Of a stretch of 64,000 nt of DNA, positions 7,633 to 16,406 are shown piece by piece (within the stretch, counting starts at the first letter, position 1; every line of letters begins with the position of its first letter). Location: assembly GCF_900177415.1 (NCBI RefSeq), contig NZ_FXAF01000002.1:806001-870000 (forward strand), read 5' to 3'. The notes under the pieces were generated by a model. That model was not told the DNA's origin, searched no databases, and saw only the letters and a program-made list of their open reading frames with translations. Position numbers and translations under genes: made by a program. This stretch comes from Xaviernesmea oryzae. GTDB taxonomy: Bacteria; Pseudomonadota; Alphaproteobacteria; Rhizobiales; Rhizobiaceae.

Positions 7633-9000
7633 TCAGGTCTGCGAGCGATAGAACTTCCGCGACGCTTCGTGGATCGGCCAGGGATGCACCGTCGCGCCGA
7701 CGAAGACCTGCCGGTGGCGCTCGACATTCGGCTTGCCCGTGCCTCCGTTCGGTTCGCCCCATATGACATCCACAACTGTTTCGGGCGTGGCGAACTCTTC
7801 GGGAAGAATGGCAAGCGAAATCCAGGCCCGTTCGTTCGAAGAAAAGACCGGGCTGATCGAGATGCCGATATCCTTGCCGCCCGCCTGGACGCGGTCATAG
7901 GGGTGCGTGGCATAATAGGCCGAAGGCATTTCCATGTATTTCGGCGGATCGCCGTCTTCCATCATGCCGCCGAAGACTTTCAGGATGTCGTCCCTCTCCC
8001 AGACAAGCGTCACCTTGCGGCGGTGCGGTCCGTTCGCCATCTTTTCAAGCGCCGCGCGGCCGACGAAGTCGTGGTCGAACTTGACGACCCGGCCGTAGTC
8101 GAGATCCCAGGGAGTGAGATAATAATCCTCGATCCGCTCGCTGGAGAGGCTGCCTCCGAGCGAGGAGACGCCTTCGAAACTGTTTGCGGCAAGCCATTCG
8201 CGATACGGCTTCATCTTGTCGCCCGTATAGATCGCCGGCAGCGGCGACGGCACCCAGCCGGATTCGGCAGCCGCAGAGGAATAGGCGCGGGCGCCGACCT
8301 GTTTCAGTCCGAATTCCTTGCCGGCTTCGAGCAATGCCGCCTTCACCCTGGCGCCGTCCTCGAACGGTCCCCAGAGCTCCAGCCCCTGCGCGCCGCCCAT
8401 GCCGTGGGACAGCGTACGCGCCTTGCAGCCGGCAATGGTGATCTCGCCCATGTTGAAGAACTTCGTCGTCAGCGGCGCGCCTTCATTCACCTTTTCGAGG
8501 ATCTTCAGCGCGTTCGGCCCCTGCACTTCGTAGCGATAGGTCTTGCGCGGCTTGTCCGGATTGTCGAGCTTGCGCTCGTCCCGCTCGATGGTGACGTTAT
8601 AGCCCCCCGTCTCCGCATGGTACTGGATCCAGTTCGGCAGGACGGGGCGCCCGACGATATTGAACTCGTCGTCTTCCAGCCCGAAGATGATCGCGTCGCC
8701 GATCACATAGCCGTCGTAGTTGCAGCAGACGATCTGCTTGGCCTTGTTGCGGCCAAAATTGGCGAAACTGTTGACCGCGAGATCCGAGACGAGTTTCAAC
8801 GCGTCGGGACCCCGGACATAAAGATCGGTCATGTGGAAGGACTGGTCCATCAGCGCGGCTGCCTGACGCCAGGCCTGCTGCTCCTCGATCCAGTTGGTGA
8901 ATTCCGGAGGAACCGGAAACTGATACCGGCCCGTTTGCGCGTTCAGCAGCATGGTCGCGGGATTGCCTGCCGCTCTAATTCTATCCTCAAGAGTTTTCAT
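7633..9000 (-). CDS. Tetrahydrofolate-dependent aryl O-demethylase, LigM/DesA-like (GcvT family)
   Basis: 455 residues, close to the length of Sphingobium LigM (about 470). Motifs recalled from LigM are shared along the chain: NWIEEQQAWRQAAALMDQS, DLYVRGPDALKLVSD, YHAETGGYNV, FFNMGEITIAG, ESGWVPSPLPAIYTGDK and VKFDHDFVGRAALE. LigM and DesA move the methyl of vanillate, 3-O-methylgallate or syringate to tetrahydrofolate in the cytoplasm. GGAG lies ahead of the ATG. The gene is last of a leftward run with a complete branched-chain-type ABC transporter, which would import the substrate. Another methoxy or methylamine donor is possible, because this GcvT branch is broad. Confidence 0.78.
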   Translation of the reverse strand: MKTLEDRIRAAGNPATMLLNAQTGRYQFPVPPEFTNWIEEQQAWRQAAALMDQSFHMTDLYVRGPDALKLVSDLAVNSFANFGRNKAKQIVCCNYDGYVIGDAIIFGLEDDEFNIVGRPVLPNWIQYHAETGGYNVTIERDERKLDNPDKPRKTYRYEVQGPNALKILEKVNEGAPLTTKFFNMGEITIAGCKARTLSHGMGGAQGLELWGPFEDGARVKAALLEAGKEFGLKQVGARAYSSAAAESGWVPSPLPAIYTGDKMKPYREWLAANSFEGVSSLGGSLSSERIEDYYLTPWDLDYGRVVKFDHDFVGRAALEKMANGPHRRKVTLVWERDDILKVFGGMMEDGDPPKYMEMPSAYYATHPYDRVQAGGKDIGISISPVFSSNERAWISLAILPEEFATPETVVDVIWGEPNGGTGKPNVERHRQVFVGATVHPWPIHEASRKFYRSQT

Positions 9001-9039
9001 CTTGCTCCATCCACTTCTGGTTTCGATTGCAGGGAAAAG

Positions 9040-9753
9040 TCACGCGCCTTCGGCGCCGAGGCCGATCAGCGACGCCATCAGGTCCGGCGCGGCCTTGAGC
9101 TCCCGGCTCGATCCGCCCCAGGAGACGCCGCCGCGGTCGAGAACGATCGCCGTCTCGGCCATCTCGAGCGCCAGATCGACATGGTGTTCGACAACGATGG
9201 AAGCGATCGCCCCTTCGGTGCGGATGCGATTGATCGCATCGACAAGGAGGTCGACGATGACCGGGGCCAGCCCCTCGAACGGCTCGTCGAGCAGTAGCAG
9301 GGAGGGGTTGCCGGCCAGCGCCCGGCCCATCGCCAGCATCTGCTGTTCGCCGCCGGAAAGCTGACCGCCACCATTGCCGCGCCGTTCGTAAAGCCGCGGA
9401 AAGAAATCGTAGATGCGCGCGATGGTCCACTCGCCGGGGCGGGCGGCGACCTTGAGATTTTCCTCGACGGTGAGCGAGCGGAAGATCTCGCGCTGCTGCG
9501 GCACCAGCGCCATGCCCATCTGATTGCGATGATGCGGCTGCATGGCGCTGACATCCTTCCCCTTGAAGACGATGCGGCCGCCGGTCTGCGCGGTCAGGCC
9601 CATGATCGTCTCGATTAGCGTCGTCTTGCCGACGCCGTTGCGGCCGAGCAGGGCAAGGGTGCTCTGCGCAGGCAGAGAGAACGACACGTCGTGCAGCACG
9701 CGTACGGTGGCGTAGCCCGAGTGAACCGCCTCGACGAAGAGAAGCTTATCCAT
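9040..9753 (-). CDS. Branched-chain amino-acid-type ABC transporter ATP-binding protein (LivF-like)
   Basis: A 237-residue ATPase with Walker A GRNGVGKTT, signature LSGGEQQML and Walker B LLLLDEPFEG, the LivF signature. The frame is open further upstream, but the ATG at 9753 (MDKLLFVEAVHSGY) is the family start and overlaps the livG-like stop by 8 nt. It is the second ATPase of the five-gene transporter that ends with the O-demethylase. Transporters of this class also import urea, amides and aromatic acids, so branched-chain amino acids need not be the substrate. Confidence 0.85.
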   Translation of the reverse strand: MDKLLFVEAVHSGYATVRVLHDVSFSLPAQSTLALLGRNGVGKTTLIETIMGLTAQTGGRIVFKGKDVSAMQPHHRNQMGMALVPQQREIFRSLTVEENLKVAARPGEWTIARIYDFFPRLYERRGNGGGQLSGGEQQMLAMGRALAGNPSLLLLDEPFEGLAPVIVDLLVDAINRIRTEGAIASIVVEHHVDLALEMAETAIVLDRGGVSWGGSSRELKAAPDLMASLIGLGAEGA

Positions 9754-10495
9754 GCCGACGCCCCAGATAGACGTCGCGCACGCGCTGGTCCTTTCGCACT
9801 TCCTCCGGTGTCCCCGTGAGCAGCACCCGCCCGTCGACCAGAACGGTGATCGTCTGCGCAAACCGGAATACCAGGTCCATGTCGTGCTCGATGATCAGCA
9901 CCGAGACCGTGTCCGGCAGCCCCTTCAGGAGGTCGAGCAGCATCTCCACGTCCTTGGCTGCAAGCCCGGCCGCCGGCTCGTCGAGCAGCAGCACGTTCGG
10001 CCGAAGTGCGAGCGCCAGCGCCACCTCGACGATACGCTGCTGCCCATAAGAGAGATTTGAGACCAGCCGGTCGGCGGTATCGGCGAGATTGAGGCGCAGG
10101 AGATGCTCCCCGATCCGCGCAGCCAAAGCGGGGTCCCTGCTGATATTGTCGAGGACCCGCGCATCGGCACCGTCGTGTGCGACCATCGCCAGCGCCACGT
10201 TCTCGGCAACCGTCATCGTCGGAAAGAGTGAATTGATCTGGAAGGTACGGGCAAGCCCTCGCTTCACCCGCTCCGCCTGGGAAAGGTTGCCGATCCCGCT
10301 GCCTCCGAGCAGGATCTCGCCGCCGCTCGGTTTCAGGACGCCGGTGATCAGGTTGACCAGCGTCGACTTGCCGGCGCCGTTCGGGCCGATCAGCGCATGG
10401 CGCGCGCCGGCGGCCACCGTCAGCGACACGTCCCTCGTCACTTCCAACCCGCCAAAGGCCTTTTTCAGGTTACGGATCTCCAGCGCGAAGCTCAT
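9746..10495 (-). CDS. Branched-chain amino-acid-type ABC transporter ATP-binding protein (LivG-like)
   Basis: 249 residues with Walker A GPNGAGKST, a LSYGQQR signature variant typical of LivG, and LLLDEPAAGL. The start overlaps the livM-like stop (ATGA). It forms the ATPase heterodimer with the LivF-like protein downstream. The spacing shows co-translation with both neighbours. Confidence 0.87.
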   Translation of the reverse strand: MSFALEIRNLKKAFGGLEVTRDVSLTVAAGARHALIGPNGAGKSTLVNLITGVLKPSGGEILLGGSGIGNLSQAERVKRGLARTFQINSLFPTMTVAENVALAMVAHDGADARVLDNISRDPALAARIGEHLLRLNLADTADRLVSNLSYGQQRIVEVALALALRPNVLLLDEPAAGLAAKDVEMLLDLLKGLPDTVSVLIIEHDMDLVFRFAQTITVLVDGRVLLTGTPEEVRKDQRVRDVYLGRRHG

Positions 10496-11505
10496 GACTT
10501 CCGCTCCCGGCCACGAAGTTGCTGGGTCAGTGCCGAGAAGCGCCCCGCGATACCGTCCGGCGCCAGCCAGACCGTGAGAACGATCAGGCCGCCGAGGATG
10601 AAGAGCCAGTTGAACGGGTCGATGGCGGCCGCGCGGTCGGACAGCACGACGAAGACGATCGAGCCGATCACCGCGCCGTAAAGCCGGCCGATGCCGCCGA
10701 GGATCAGCACGATCAGCACATTGCCCGAGAGCGTGAAGGCAAGCGTATTGAGCCCGACGAGCTTGGTCACCTGTGCCGAAAGCGCTCCCGCAATGCCGGC
10801 AAGCGCGCCGGAAATCGCATAGAGGAGAACAAGGCGGTTCAGCACCGGCACGCCGAGCAATTGCATACGCTGCGCGTTGGAGCGGATGCCCCGGGCCGTC
10901 AGCCCGAAATTCGAGTTGGCGACGACACGTGCGATGAGGAAAACGACGACGAGGATGCAGACGCTGTAGATATAGGCCGTCCGGCCGAAGAGATCGAAGC
11001 GGAACAGGCCGAAGACCGGATCGATCCGGTAGCCGCTGAGGCCGTCGTCGCCGCCGGTGACCGCGCGCATGCTGTTGGCGAATTCGTGCACCATCGTGGC
11101 GCAGGCGAGCGTCAGCATCACGAGCGTCAATCCCTTCGCCCTCAGCACCACGACGCCGCTGACGATGCCGAAAATGCCGGCCGCGATTGCGGCCACCAGC
11201 AATCCGGAGATCGGCTCCTGCCAGACATGCAGCGCATAAAGTCCGGCCGCATAGCCGCCGATCCCGTAGAAGACCGCATGGCCGAGCGTCTCGATGCCGC
11301 CGTAGCCGAGGGCGAGGTCGAGCGAGATCGCGAAGATGATCATGATCGCCACCTGCGTTGCGAGCGGCAGATAGCCCGGCAGCAGGTAATAGACGGCGAC
11401 GAAAACCACGAGCATGACGATCTCGAACCAGCCGAAGCGGTGGGTCCTGAGCGCCGAGCGCATCTCCGGAACCGAGGTGCCGATGGTATTTTCGGGCTTA
11501 CGCAT
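10492..11505 (-). CDS. Branched-chain amino-acid-type ABC transporter permease (LivM-like)
   Basis: A 337-residue membrane protein with about ten hydrophobic segments and LivM landmarks (GYGGIETLGHAVFYGIGGYA and LSGNVLIVLILGGIGRLYG). It pairs with the LivH-like permease, whose stop it overlaps by 8 nt. Together they form the inner-membrane channel of the system feeding the O-demethylase operon. Confidence 0.87.
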   Translation of the reverse strand: MRKPENTIGTSVPEMRSALRTHRFGWFEIVMLVVFVAVYYLLPGYLPLATQVAIMIIFAISLDLALGYGGIETLGHAVFYGIGGYAAGLYALHVWQEPISGLLVAAIAAGIFGIVSGVVVLRAKGLTLVMLTLACATMVHEFANSMRAVTGGDDGLSGYRIDPVFGLFRFDLFGRTAYIYSVCILVVVFLIARVVANSNFGLTARGIRSNAQRMQLLGVPVLNRLVLLYAISGALAGIAGALSAQVTKLVGLNTLAFTLSGNVLIVLILGGIGRLYGAVIGSIVFVVLSDRAAAIDPFNWLFILGGLIVLTVWLAPDGIAGRFSALTQQLRGRERKS

Positions 11506-12364
11506 TTTGGAAAAGCCCCCTCGGCCGGACCAGCAGGAACGCGAAGACCGTGACGTAGATCACGAAGCCGCCGAACTCCGGCACGAAATAGCGCCCGAAC
11601 GTATCGATCAGGCCGAGCGCCAGCGCCGCGACCAGCGATCCCTTGAGGCTCCCGAGCCCGCCGACAGTCACCACCATCAGGACCAGGACGAGATATTTGA
11701 GCGCGTAGAAGGGTTCGAGCGGCAGCATCTGGGCGCCGAGCACGCCGCCGAGCGCCGCAAGCCCGCAGCCGGCCGCAAAAGCGACCGAAAGCAGCCGGCC
11801 GACATCGATCCCCGAGGCCCGCGCCATGCGCGGATTGTCGATCGCGGCACGCAGCTTGGCGCCGAACATCGTCCATTCGAAGGTCGCCCACAGAAGCACC
11901 GCGACACCGGCGCTGACCGCGACCAGGAAGATGCGGTATTTCGAAATGGTCAGCCCGCCAGCCAGCCAGACGCCGTTCAGCGCTTCCGGCACCGGAATGT
12001 TCTGCATCAGCGAGCCGAAGAGCAGATTGATCGTCGCAACCATCAGATAGGTAAGGCCGAGCGTCATCAGGATCTGCCCGAACTCGTGCGTCCGGTAGAC
12101 GACCCGGTAGATCGTCTGTTCCAGCAGAAAACCGACCGCCATGGTGAAAAGGACGGCGATCGGCAGGGCGGCCAATAGAGGCAGCCCCATCGAGACGAGA
12201 GCCAGCGCCGCATAGCCGCCGATCATCGCGAAACCGCAATGCGACAGATTGACGATGCGCATGATCCCGAGCGTGACGGTGAGACCCGACGCGATCAGGA
12301 ACAGGATCATTCCGTAAGACGCGCCATCTATGAACAAGGATAACAAGGTCGATAGCGACGGCAT
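11498..12364 (-). CDS. Branched-chain amino-acid-type ABC transporter permease (LivH-like)
   Basis: A 288-residue permease with LivH features (SYGMILFLIASGLTVTLGIM, then VNLSHCGFAMIGGY). I start it at the ATG at 12364 (MPSLSTLL), which has GGGAAG nearby; the frame is open to 12421, but the extra 19 residues are not family-like. It is second in the leftward operon, behind the binding protein and a GC-rich hairpin. LivH proteins have 8 or so membrane segments, as seen here. Confidence 0.86.
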   Translation of the reverse strand: MPSLSTLLSLFIDGASYGMILFLIASGLTVTLGIMRIVNLSHCGFAMIGGYAALALVSMGLPLLAALPIAVLFTMAVGFLLEQTIYRVVYRTHEFGQILMTLGLTYLMVATINLLFGSLMQNIPVPEALNGVWLAGGLTISKYRIFLVAVSAGVAVLLWATFEWTMFGAKLRAAIDNPRMARASGIDVGRLLSVAFAAGCGLAALGGVLGAQMLPLEPFYALKYLVLVLMVVTVGGLGSLKGSLVAALALGLIDTFGRYFVPEFGGFVIYVTVFAFLLVRPRGLFQNA

Positions 12365-12398
12365 CGATCTTCCCGCTCGTTCGAGTTCAATGATCGTT

Positions 12399-12415
12399 CG
12401 GCCCGGATCGGGCCG
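12399..12415. terminator. Intercistronic hairpin after the binding-protein gene
   Basis: A 7-bp perfect stem (CGGCCCG with CGGGCCG) and a 3-nt loop lie in the 92-nt gap between the binding-protein gene and livH. A second small stem (CCGGC/GCCGG) lies at about 12431-12447. There is no T-run. The position, directly downstream of a binding-protein gene in transcription order, fits mRNA stabilisation or partial termination that lets the binding protein be made in excess. Confidence 0.45.
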
Positions 12416-12456
12416 GCTCAAGTCTCCGATCCGGCCTATTTTGCCGGCCGGCCCTA

Positions 12457-13653
12457 CTATTCCGGATTGAGCTCCTTCCAGGGGTCCTTCACCGCCTCCT
12501 GGGTGGCGAGCGTCTTGTTGTAGAGCACGCCGTCGGCCCGCTTCTCGACCACCCTCAGATAGACGTTCTGGATGATGTCGCGCGTCTTTGCGTCGATGGT
12601 GACCGGGCCGCGCGGGCTCTGGATCGTCAGGCCCTTGATGCTGTCCATCGCAGCCGTCCCGTCCTTTTTGCCCTTCGTCGCCTCGATCATGTGATAGACG
12701 AGCGCGAGGCCGTCATAGGCGGCGACGGTCGCGAGATTGGGCAGGCCCTTCGCACCGTATTTCTTCGTCAGCGCCTCGACGAAGGCCGTATTTTCCGGAT
12801 TGTCCTGATAGGGGCTGTAGGTGAAGACCGAATGGATGCCGACGGCGGCGTCACCCAGCGCCGGAAGGTCGGTCTCCTGCACCTCGGCGCCCACATAGAC
12901 GTCGATCCCCGCCTTCAGGAGGCCACGATCCACATAGGCCTTGAGGAACCCGACGGACATCGGCCCGACCGGCATGAAGACGAGCGCCACATCCGGCTTG
13001 GCTTCCTGGATGCGGAGCAGGTAGGTCGAGAAATCCGTCGTGCCGAGCGGCACCTTGATCTCTTCAAGGATCTTTCCGCCCTTCTTCTCGAAACCGTAGC
13101 GGAAGGAATCGAGCGCATCCTTGCCTGGGGCATAGTCGGCCGAGACGATGACGGCGGTCTTCTTGCCCTGGTCGAAGGCATATTCGCCGGCCGGTGCCGC
13201 CACCTGCCACTGGGTGAAGCCGGTACGCGTCAGGAATTCCGAGGCCCGGGTCACCGACGACGTGCCCGAATTGAGATTGATGATCGGGACTTCCGCTTCC
13301 GTGGCGATATCGGCGACCGCCAGGATGGTCGGCGTGAATTCAAGCCCGATGATATACTGCACGCCGTCGCGCACGACGAGTTCCTGCGCGAGCTGCTTGG
13401 CGCGGGCCGGTTCGTTGCCGCCGACATCGCGATAGATCAGCTCGACGTCATGGCCGGCGGCCTTGCTCTGATGCTGCTCCTGATAGAGATCGAGCGCGTT
13501 GCGGAACTGCACGCCCCAGGAGGCGTAAGGGCCGGAAAACGAGCCGAGGATGCCAACCTTGATCGTGTCCGCCATAGCCTCGGCCGACAGGGCCATGCCC
13601 GCGGCGAAACACGCCATACCGACGAAATGTTTGAATCTGCCTGGAAATTCCAT
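12457..13653 (-). CDS. Branched-chain amino-acid-type ABC transporter periplasmic binding protein
   Basis: A 398-residue secreted protein: signal peptide to about residue 29 (GMALSAEAMADT), then a type I periplasmic-binding fold opening IKVGILGSFSGPYASWG. Strong GGGGAGGAG lies ahead of the ATG at 13653; the six-codon upstream extension is unlikely. It is first of the six-gene operon with livHMGF-like genes and the LigM-like demethylase. This binding-protein family includes members for aromatic acids, amides and urea, so a methoxylated aromatic acid is a reasonable ligand by context only. Confidence 0.85.
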   Translation of the reverse strand: MEFPGRFKHFVGMACFAAGMALSAEAMADTIKVGILGSFSGPYASWGVQFRNALDLYQEQHQSKAAGHDVELIYRDVGGNEPARAKQLAQELVVRDGVQYIIGLEFTPTILAVADIATEAEVPIINLNSGTSSVTRASEFLTRTGFTQWQVAAPAGEYAFDQGKKTAVIVSADYAPGKDALDSFRYGFEKKGGKILEEIKVPLGTTDFSTYLLRIQEAKPDVALVFMPVGPMSVGFLKAYVDRGLLKAGIDVYVGAEVQETDLPALGDAAVGIHSVFTYSPYQDNPENTAFVEALTKKYGAKGLPNLATVAAYDGLALVYHMIEATKGKKDGTAAMDSIKGLTIQSPRGPVTIDAKTRDIIQNVYLRVVEKRADGVLYNKTLATQEAVKDPWKELNPE

Positions 13654-13837
13654 GAGGTCTCCTCCCCTCAATGTTCAAGACATAGCTCTTCGTTGCGGCT
13701 GCTCGCGCAACCACGGATATTCGCAGATCGAGATCGTATTCCTCCCGCAGGCACCTCTCACCGTCACCTGCACCAGCAGGCTACGACATTTCCATTTGGG
13801 ATACAATAACGAAATTAGACGGCGGAAATAGGCTAAT

Positions 13838-13877
13838 TTAATGCAAAATAATTGCATTAACGTATAGTTTGGATGCA
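13838..13877. promoter_or_regulatory. Operator-like palindrome between the transporter operon and gntR
   Basis: A perfect 9-bp inverted repeat, TTAATGCAA-N5-TTGCATTAA, spans 13838-13860 in an AT-rich block, and a third half-site ATGCAA follows at 13872-13877. It lies about 180 nt upstream of the binding-protein start and just past the stop of gntR, which is transcribed toward the operon. The GntR-type protein encoded next door is the natural candidate to bind it. Confidence 0.5.
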
Positions 13878-13881
13878 AACT

Positions 13882-14691
13882 TTACGATTGCTTGTCTTTG
13901 TCCTGGAGGAATTCGTCGATATTGGTCGCGCCTGCCCCCGGATCGACGATGGGAAGCAGGCGGGATGGCCCGAGATTGAAAGGGCCCGGACTGAGGCCGA
14001 GGCTGATCTTGACGCCTTCCCCGTGTTCCTGGAACAGCCGGCCGACACGGGACACATCCCTGGCGATCAGCGCCAGGACCATATGGTGATGCTGCCAGTG
14101 CGCCTGGTGCAGGTGCTGGATGCGATCGCTCTTGGCGATGTCGTCGAACCGGATGGCGCCCGGAGCGCCGAACGGTACGCGGTCCAGCAACGAGATGATC
14201 TGCGGGACGATGCTGACGCCGGCCGCTTCCAGGATCAGGCCGTGGAATCGCGCGTTCATCCGCGCATAACGGGCTTCCCGCTCCTGCGGATCTGCATTGG
14301 AGCTGAAAATCTCGTCGCCCTCCAGAAGACAAGCCTTGAGGTCGGCAACCAGTTTCGGCGAGGGACCGGCGGCGGCGATCCTTTTGGCGGCATAAGCCTC
14401 GATGATCGACCGAAGCTCGATCGCCTCCTTCACCTCCGCGACCTTGTAGGTCCTGACGCGATAGCCGCGAGGCCCGGTTCGCTCGAGAACGCCTTCCTCG
14501 ACCAGGATGGCAAGAGCCGTGCGGATAGGCGTGCGGGAAACCCCCAGGGCCTCCGCGAGGCTGGCCTCCGAGAGCTTTTCGTCAGGACCGATCTTTCCGT
14601 CGACGACCCAGGCGCGCAGGGTATCGATGACGTGTTTCTGCCGGCTTTCCTGCCTCTCATCACCGGTCGGGACCCTCTCGAAAGGCACCAT
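13882..14691 (-). CDS. GntR-family transcriptional regulator (FCD subfamily)
   Basis: 269 residues: a winged helix at about residues 18-85 (EASLAEALGVSRTPIRTALA) and a helical FCD ligand domain behind it (IIEAYAAKRIAAAG, then MNARFHGLILEAAG). FCD domains bind small carboxylates, often with a metal ion held by His/Asp residues; the HQAHWQHHHMV stretch is rich in candidates. It lies upstream of, and co-directional with, the transporter/O-demethylase operon and probably controls it through the palindrome at 13838-13860. Confidence 0.85.
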   Translation of the reverse strand: MVPFERVPTGDERQESRQKHVIDTLRAWVVDGKIGPDEKLSEASLAEALGVSRTPIRTALAILVEEGVLERTGPRGYRVRTYKVAEVKEAIELRSIIEAYAAKRIAAAGPSPKLVADLKACLLEGDEIFSSNADPQEREARYARMNARFHGLILEAAGVSIVPQIISLLDRVPFGAPGAIRFDDIAKSDRIQHLHQAHWQHHHMVLALIARDVSRVGRLFQEHGEGVKISLGLSPGPFNLGPSRLLPIVDPGAGATNIDEFLQDKDKQS

Positions 14692-14859
14692 ATCGTCTGC
14701 TCCACGGCATTTCGTATGCGATCAAACACGGCTCAAGAGCCGTACGGCAATCAGTTGCCGACAGCTTGAGGCGACGCCTCTCCGATAGCGTATGTAAGAT
14801 GACAAGGTATTCGGTAGCAACACGAACCGCAGACCCGCAGTGCCTGAGACGTTCGCCGG

Positions 14860-16101
14860 TCATGAGGAAAGGTCGTCGCGCACCTCCTTGAAAAGCACGC
14901 TCTGATCGGTGAGATATTTCGCGAAGATCGGCAGGCTCGCCCCGCCGATCGCCCGGGCATGCGAGCCGACCTTGCCTTCGATGATGTCGGGAATGATCAC
15001 ACCCTGAAGATCGAGCCGGGACACGGCCTCGATGGTCGAGGCCACGATGCGCTTGCGGACCCAGGCCGGAAAACCGCCGTCGATCACCGCCGCGCCGAAG
15101 TCGATGATGGAAGCCGCCGCGACGATCGCCTGCGCCAGAGCATTGGCGGTTTCGAGGATCCAAAGGTCGAGCGGCTCGCCGAAATCGATCCAGTCGTCGG
15201 CGGAATACCAGAGCGGCTGCGGATCGATGTCCCGTTCCCTCAAAAGGTTTTCGAGGACGAAGATCGAGGCGATGTCGAGCAGCTGACGCGTCTCTCCGTC
15301 CTTGCCGCGCACGGGAAGCGGCCCCACCGCGCCGGCGGTTCCCGTGCGGCCGGAAAAGATCGCCGAATTGAGCACGATGCCGCCTCCGACGAAGGAGCCG
15401 ATGAAGAAATAGACGAAATCCGGATAGGCAGGCCCGACCCCGAACACCAGCTCCGCCCCGCAGGCGCTCGTGGCGTCGTTCTGCAGGTAAACGGCGTGGC
15501 GGACGCGGCTTGCGATCTCCGCCTGCAGATCCACGCCGCGCCAGGCGTCCATCGCGCCCTGCGGCGCGCCGACCTCGTCCGCCCAGTTCCAGAGTTCGAA
15601 CGGGGCGGCAATGCCGATTCCGGCGATCCGGCTTTGCTGCACCTCGTCCAGCTGCCCCTCCAGCCGGTCGATGCCGGAGGTGATGATGTCGATGATTTTT
15701 TCCGGCACCGGATAGGCGTAGATCTCGTGGTATTGCAGCCGGATGCGGCCGACGAAATCCATCAGCACGAGGTCGGCGCTGCGCCGGCCGATCTTCACCC
15801 CGAAGGAATAGACCGCGTCGGGATTGAGCCGCATCGGCACCGAAGGCTGACCGACCCGTCCGCGTACCGGTTCGCCGCGCAGAAGCAGCCCGTCCTTTTC
15901 GAGCGCGCGCATGATGACGGAGACGGTCTGGGCCGAAAGTCCGCTCCGGCGGGTGATGTCCGCCTTCGACATGGAGCCGTTGAGCCGCACCAGCGAAAGC
16001 ACGAAACGCTCGTTATACGCCCTCACCCGCACCTGGTTCGAGCCGCCGGTGAAATTGCCCAGCGGCGCATGACCCGGCGCCACGCCATCCGATACCGACA
16101 T
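14860..16101 (-). CDS. frcR: ROK-family transcriptional regulator, probable FrcR
   Basis: 413 residues with an N-terminal winged helix (NGSMSKADITRRSGLSAQTV) and a C-terminal ROK sugar-kinase-like domain (IGIAAPFELWNWADE, AVYLQNDATSACGAEL). The start at 16101 is set by GGGAGGGAGG immediately upstream; the open frame extends to 16203. It is divergent from frcBCA, as in Sinorhizobium, so it should repress or tune fructose uptake. The ROK cysteine zinc-site motif is not evident, as is usual in regulators that have lost kinase activity. Confidence 0.8.
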   Translation of the reverse strand: MSVSDGVAPGHAPLGNFTGGSNQVRVRAYNERFVLSLVRLNGSMSKADITRRSGLSAQTVSVIMRALEKDGLLLRGEPVRGRVGQPSVPMRLNPDAVYSFGVKIGRRSADLVLMDFVGRIRLQYHEIYAYPVPEKIIDIITSGIDRLEGQLDEVQQSRIAGIGIAAPFELWNWADEVGAPQGAMDAWRGVDLQAEIASRVRHAVYLQNDATSACGAELVFGVGPAYPDFVYFFIGSFVGGGIVLNSAIFSGRTGTAGAVGPLPVRGKDGETRQLLDIASIFVLENLLRERDIDPQPLWYSADDWIDFGEPLDLWILETANALAQAIVAAASIIDFGAAVIDGGFPAWVRKRIVASTIEAVSRLDLQGVIIPDIIEGKVGSHARAIGGASLPIFAKYLTDQSVLFKEVRDDLSS

Positions 16102-16247
16102 CGGCCTCCCTCCCAGAAATCCTTCCCCGGCGCGATACCGCTTCGCAAGAGCCCGACGCTTTTCGGATATCTCGGAGCGAAGCGCAAGCGGCGCAGCCGG
16201 CATGGGAATTCCACTTCAGGCGGCAGACTATGCCATGGTCGATAAAT

Positions 16248-16262
16248 AATTCAATCGGAATT
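16248..16262. promoter_or_regulatory. Candidate FrcR operator in the frcR-frcB gap
   Basis: A perfect AATTC-N5-GAATT inverted repeat is nested in a longer AT-rich symmetry (AATAATT at 16245 and AATTATT at 16263). It lies just upstream of and touching the -35 element of frcB, where a repressor would block transcription. The 305-nt gap between frcR and frcB otherwise holds only the promoter and leader. Confidence 0.45.
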
Positions 16263-16267
16263 AATTA

Positions 16268-16296
16268 TTGACAGCCAATTTGAACTCGTTCTTAAT
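16268..16296 (+). promoter_or_regulatory. Sigma-70-type promoter for frcBCA
   Basis: A consensus -35 TTGACA (16268-16273), a 17-bp spacer and -10 CTTAAT (16291-16296, 4 of 6 matches). The predicted transcription start is near 16303, giving a leader of about 100 nt before frcB. Confidence 0.6.
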
Positions 16297-16406
16297 GGGC
16301 ATGCAGGCACGGACGACCTTGGAGGAGGCATCTGCCGAATTCGATGGCACCTGTGTTCCACCTGCTGATCCGCATGACGGACAGATTTCACTCTCGGGAG
16401 GAGACC

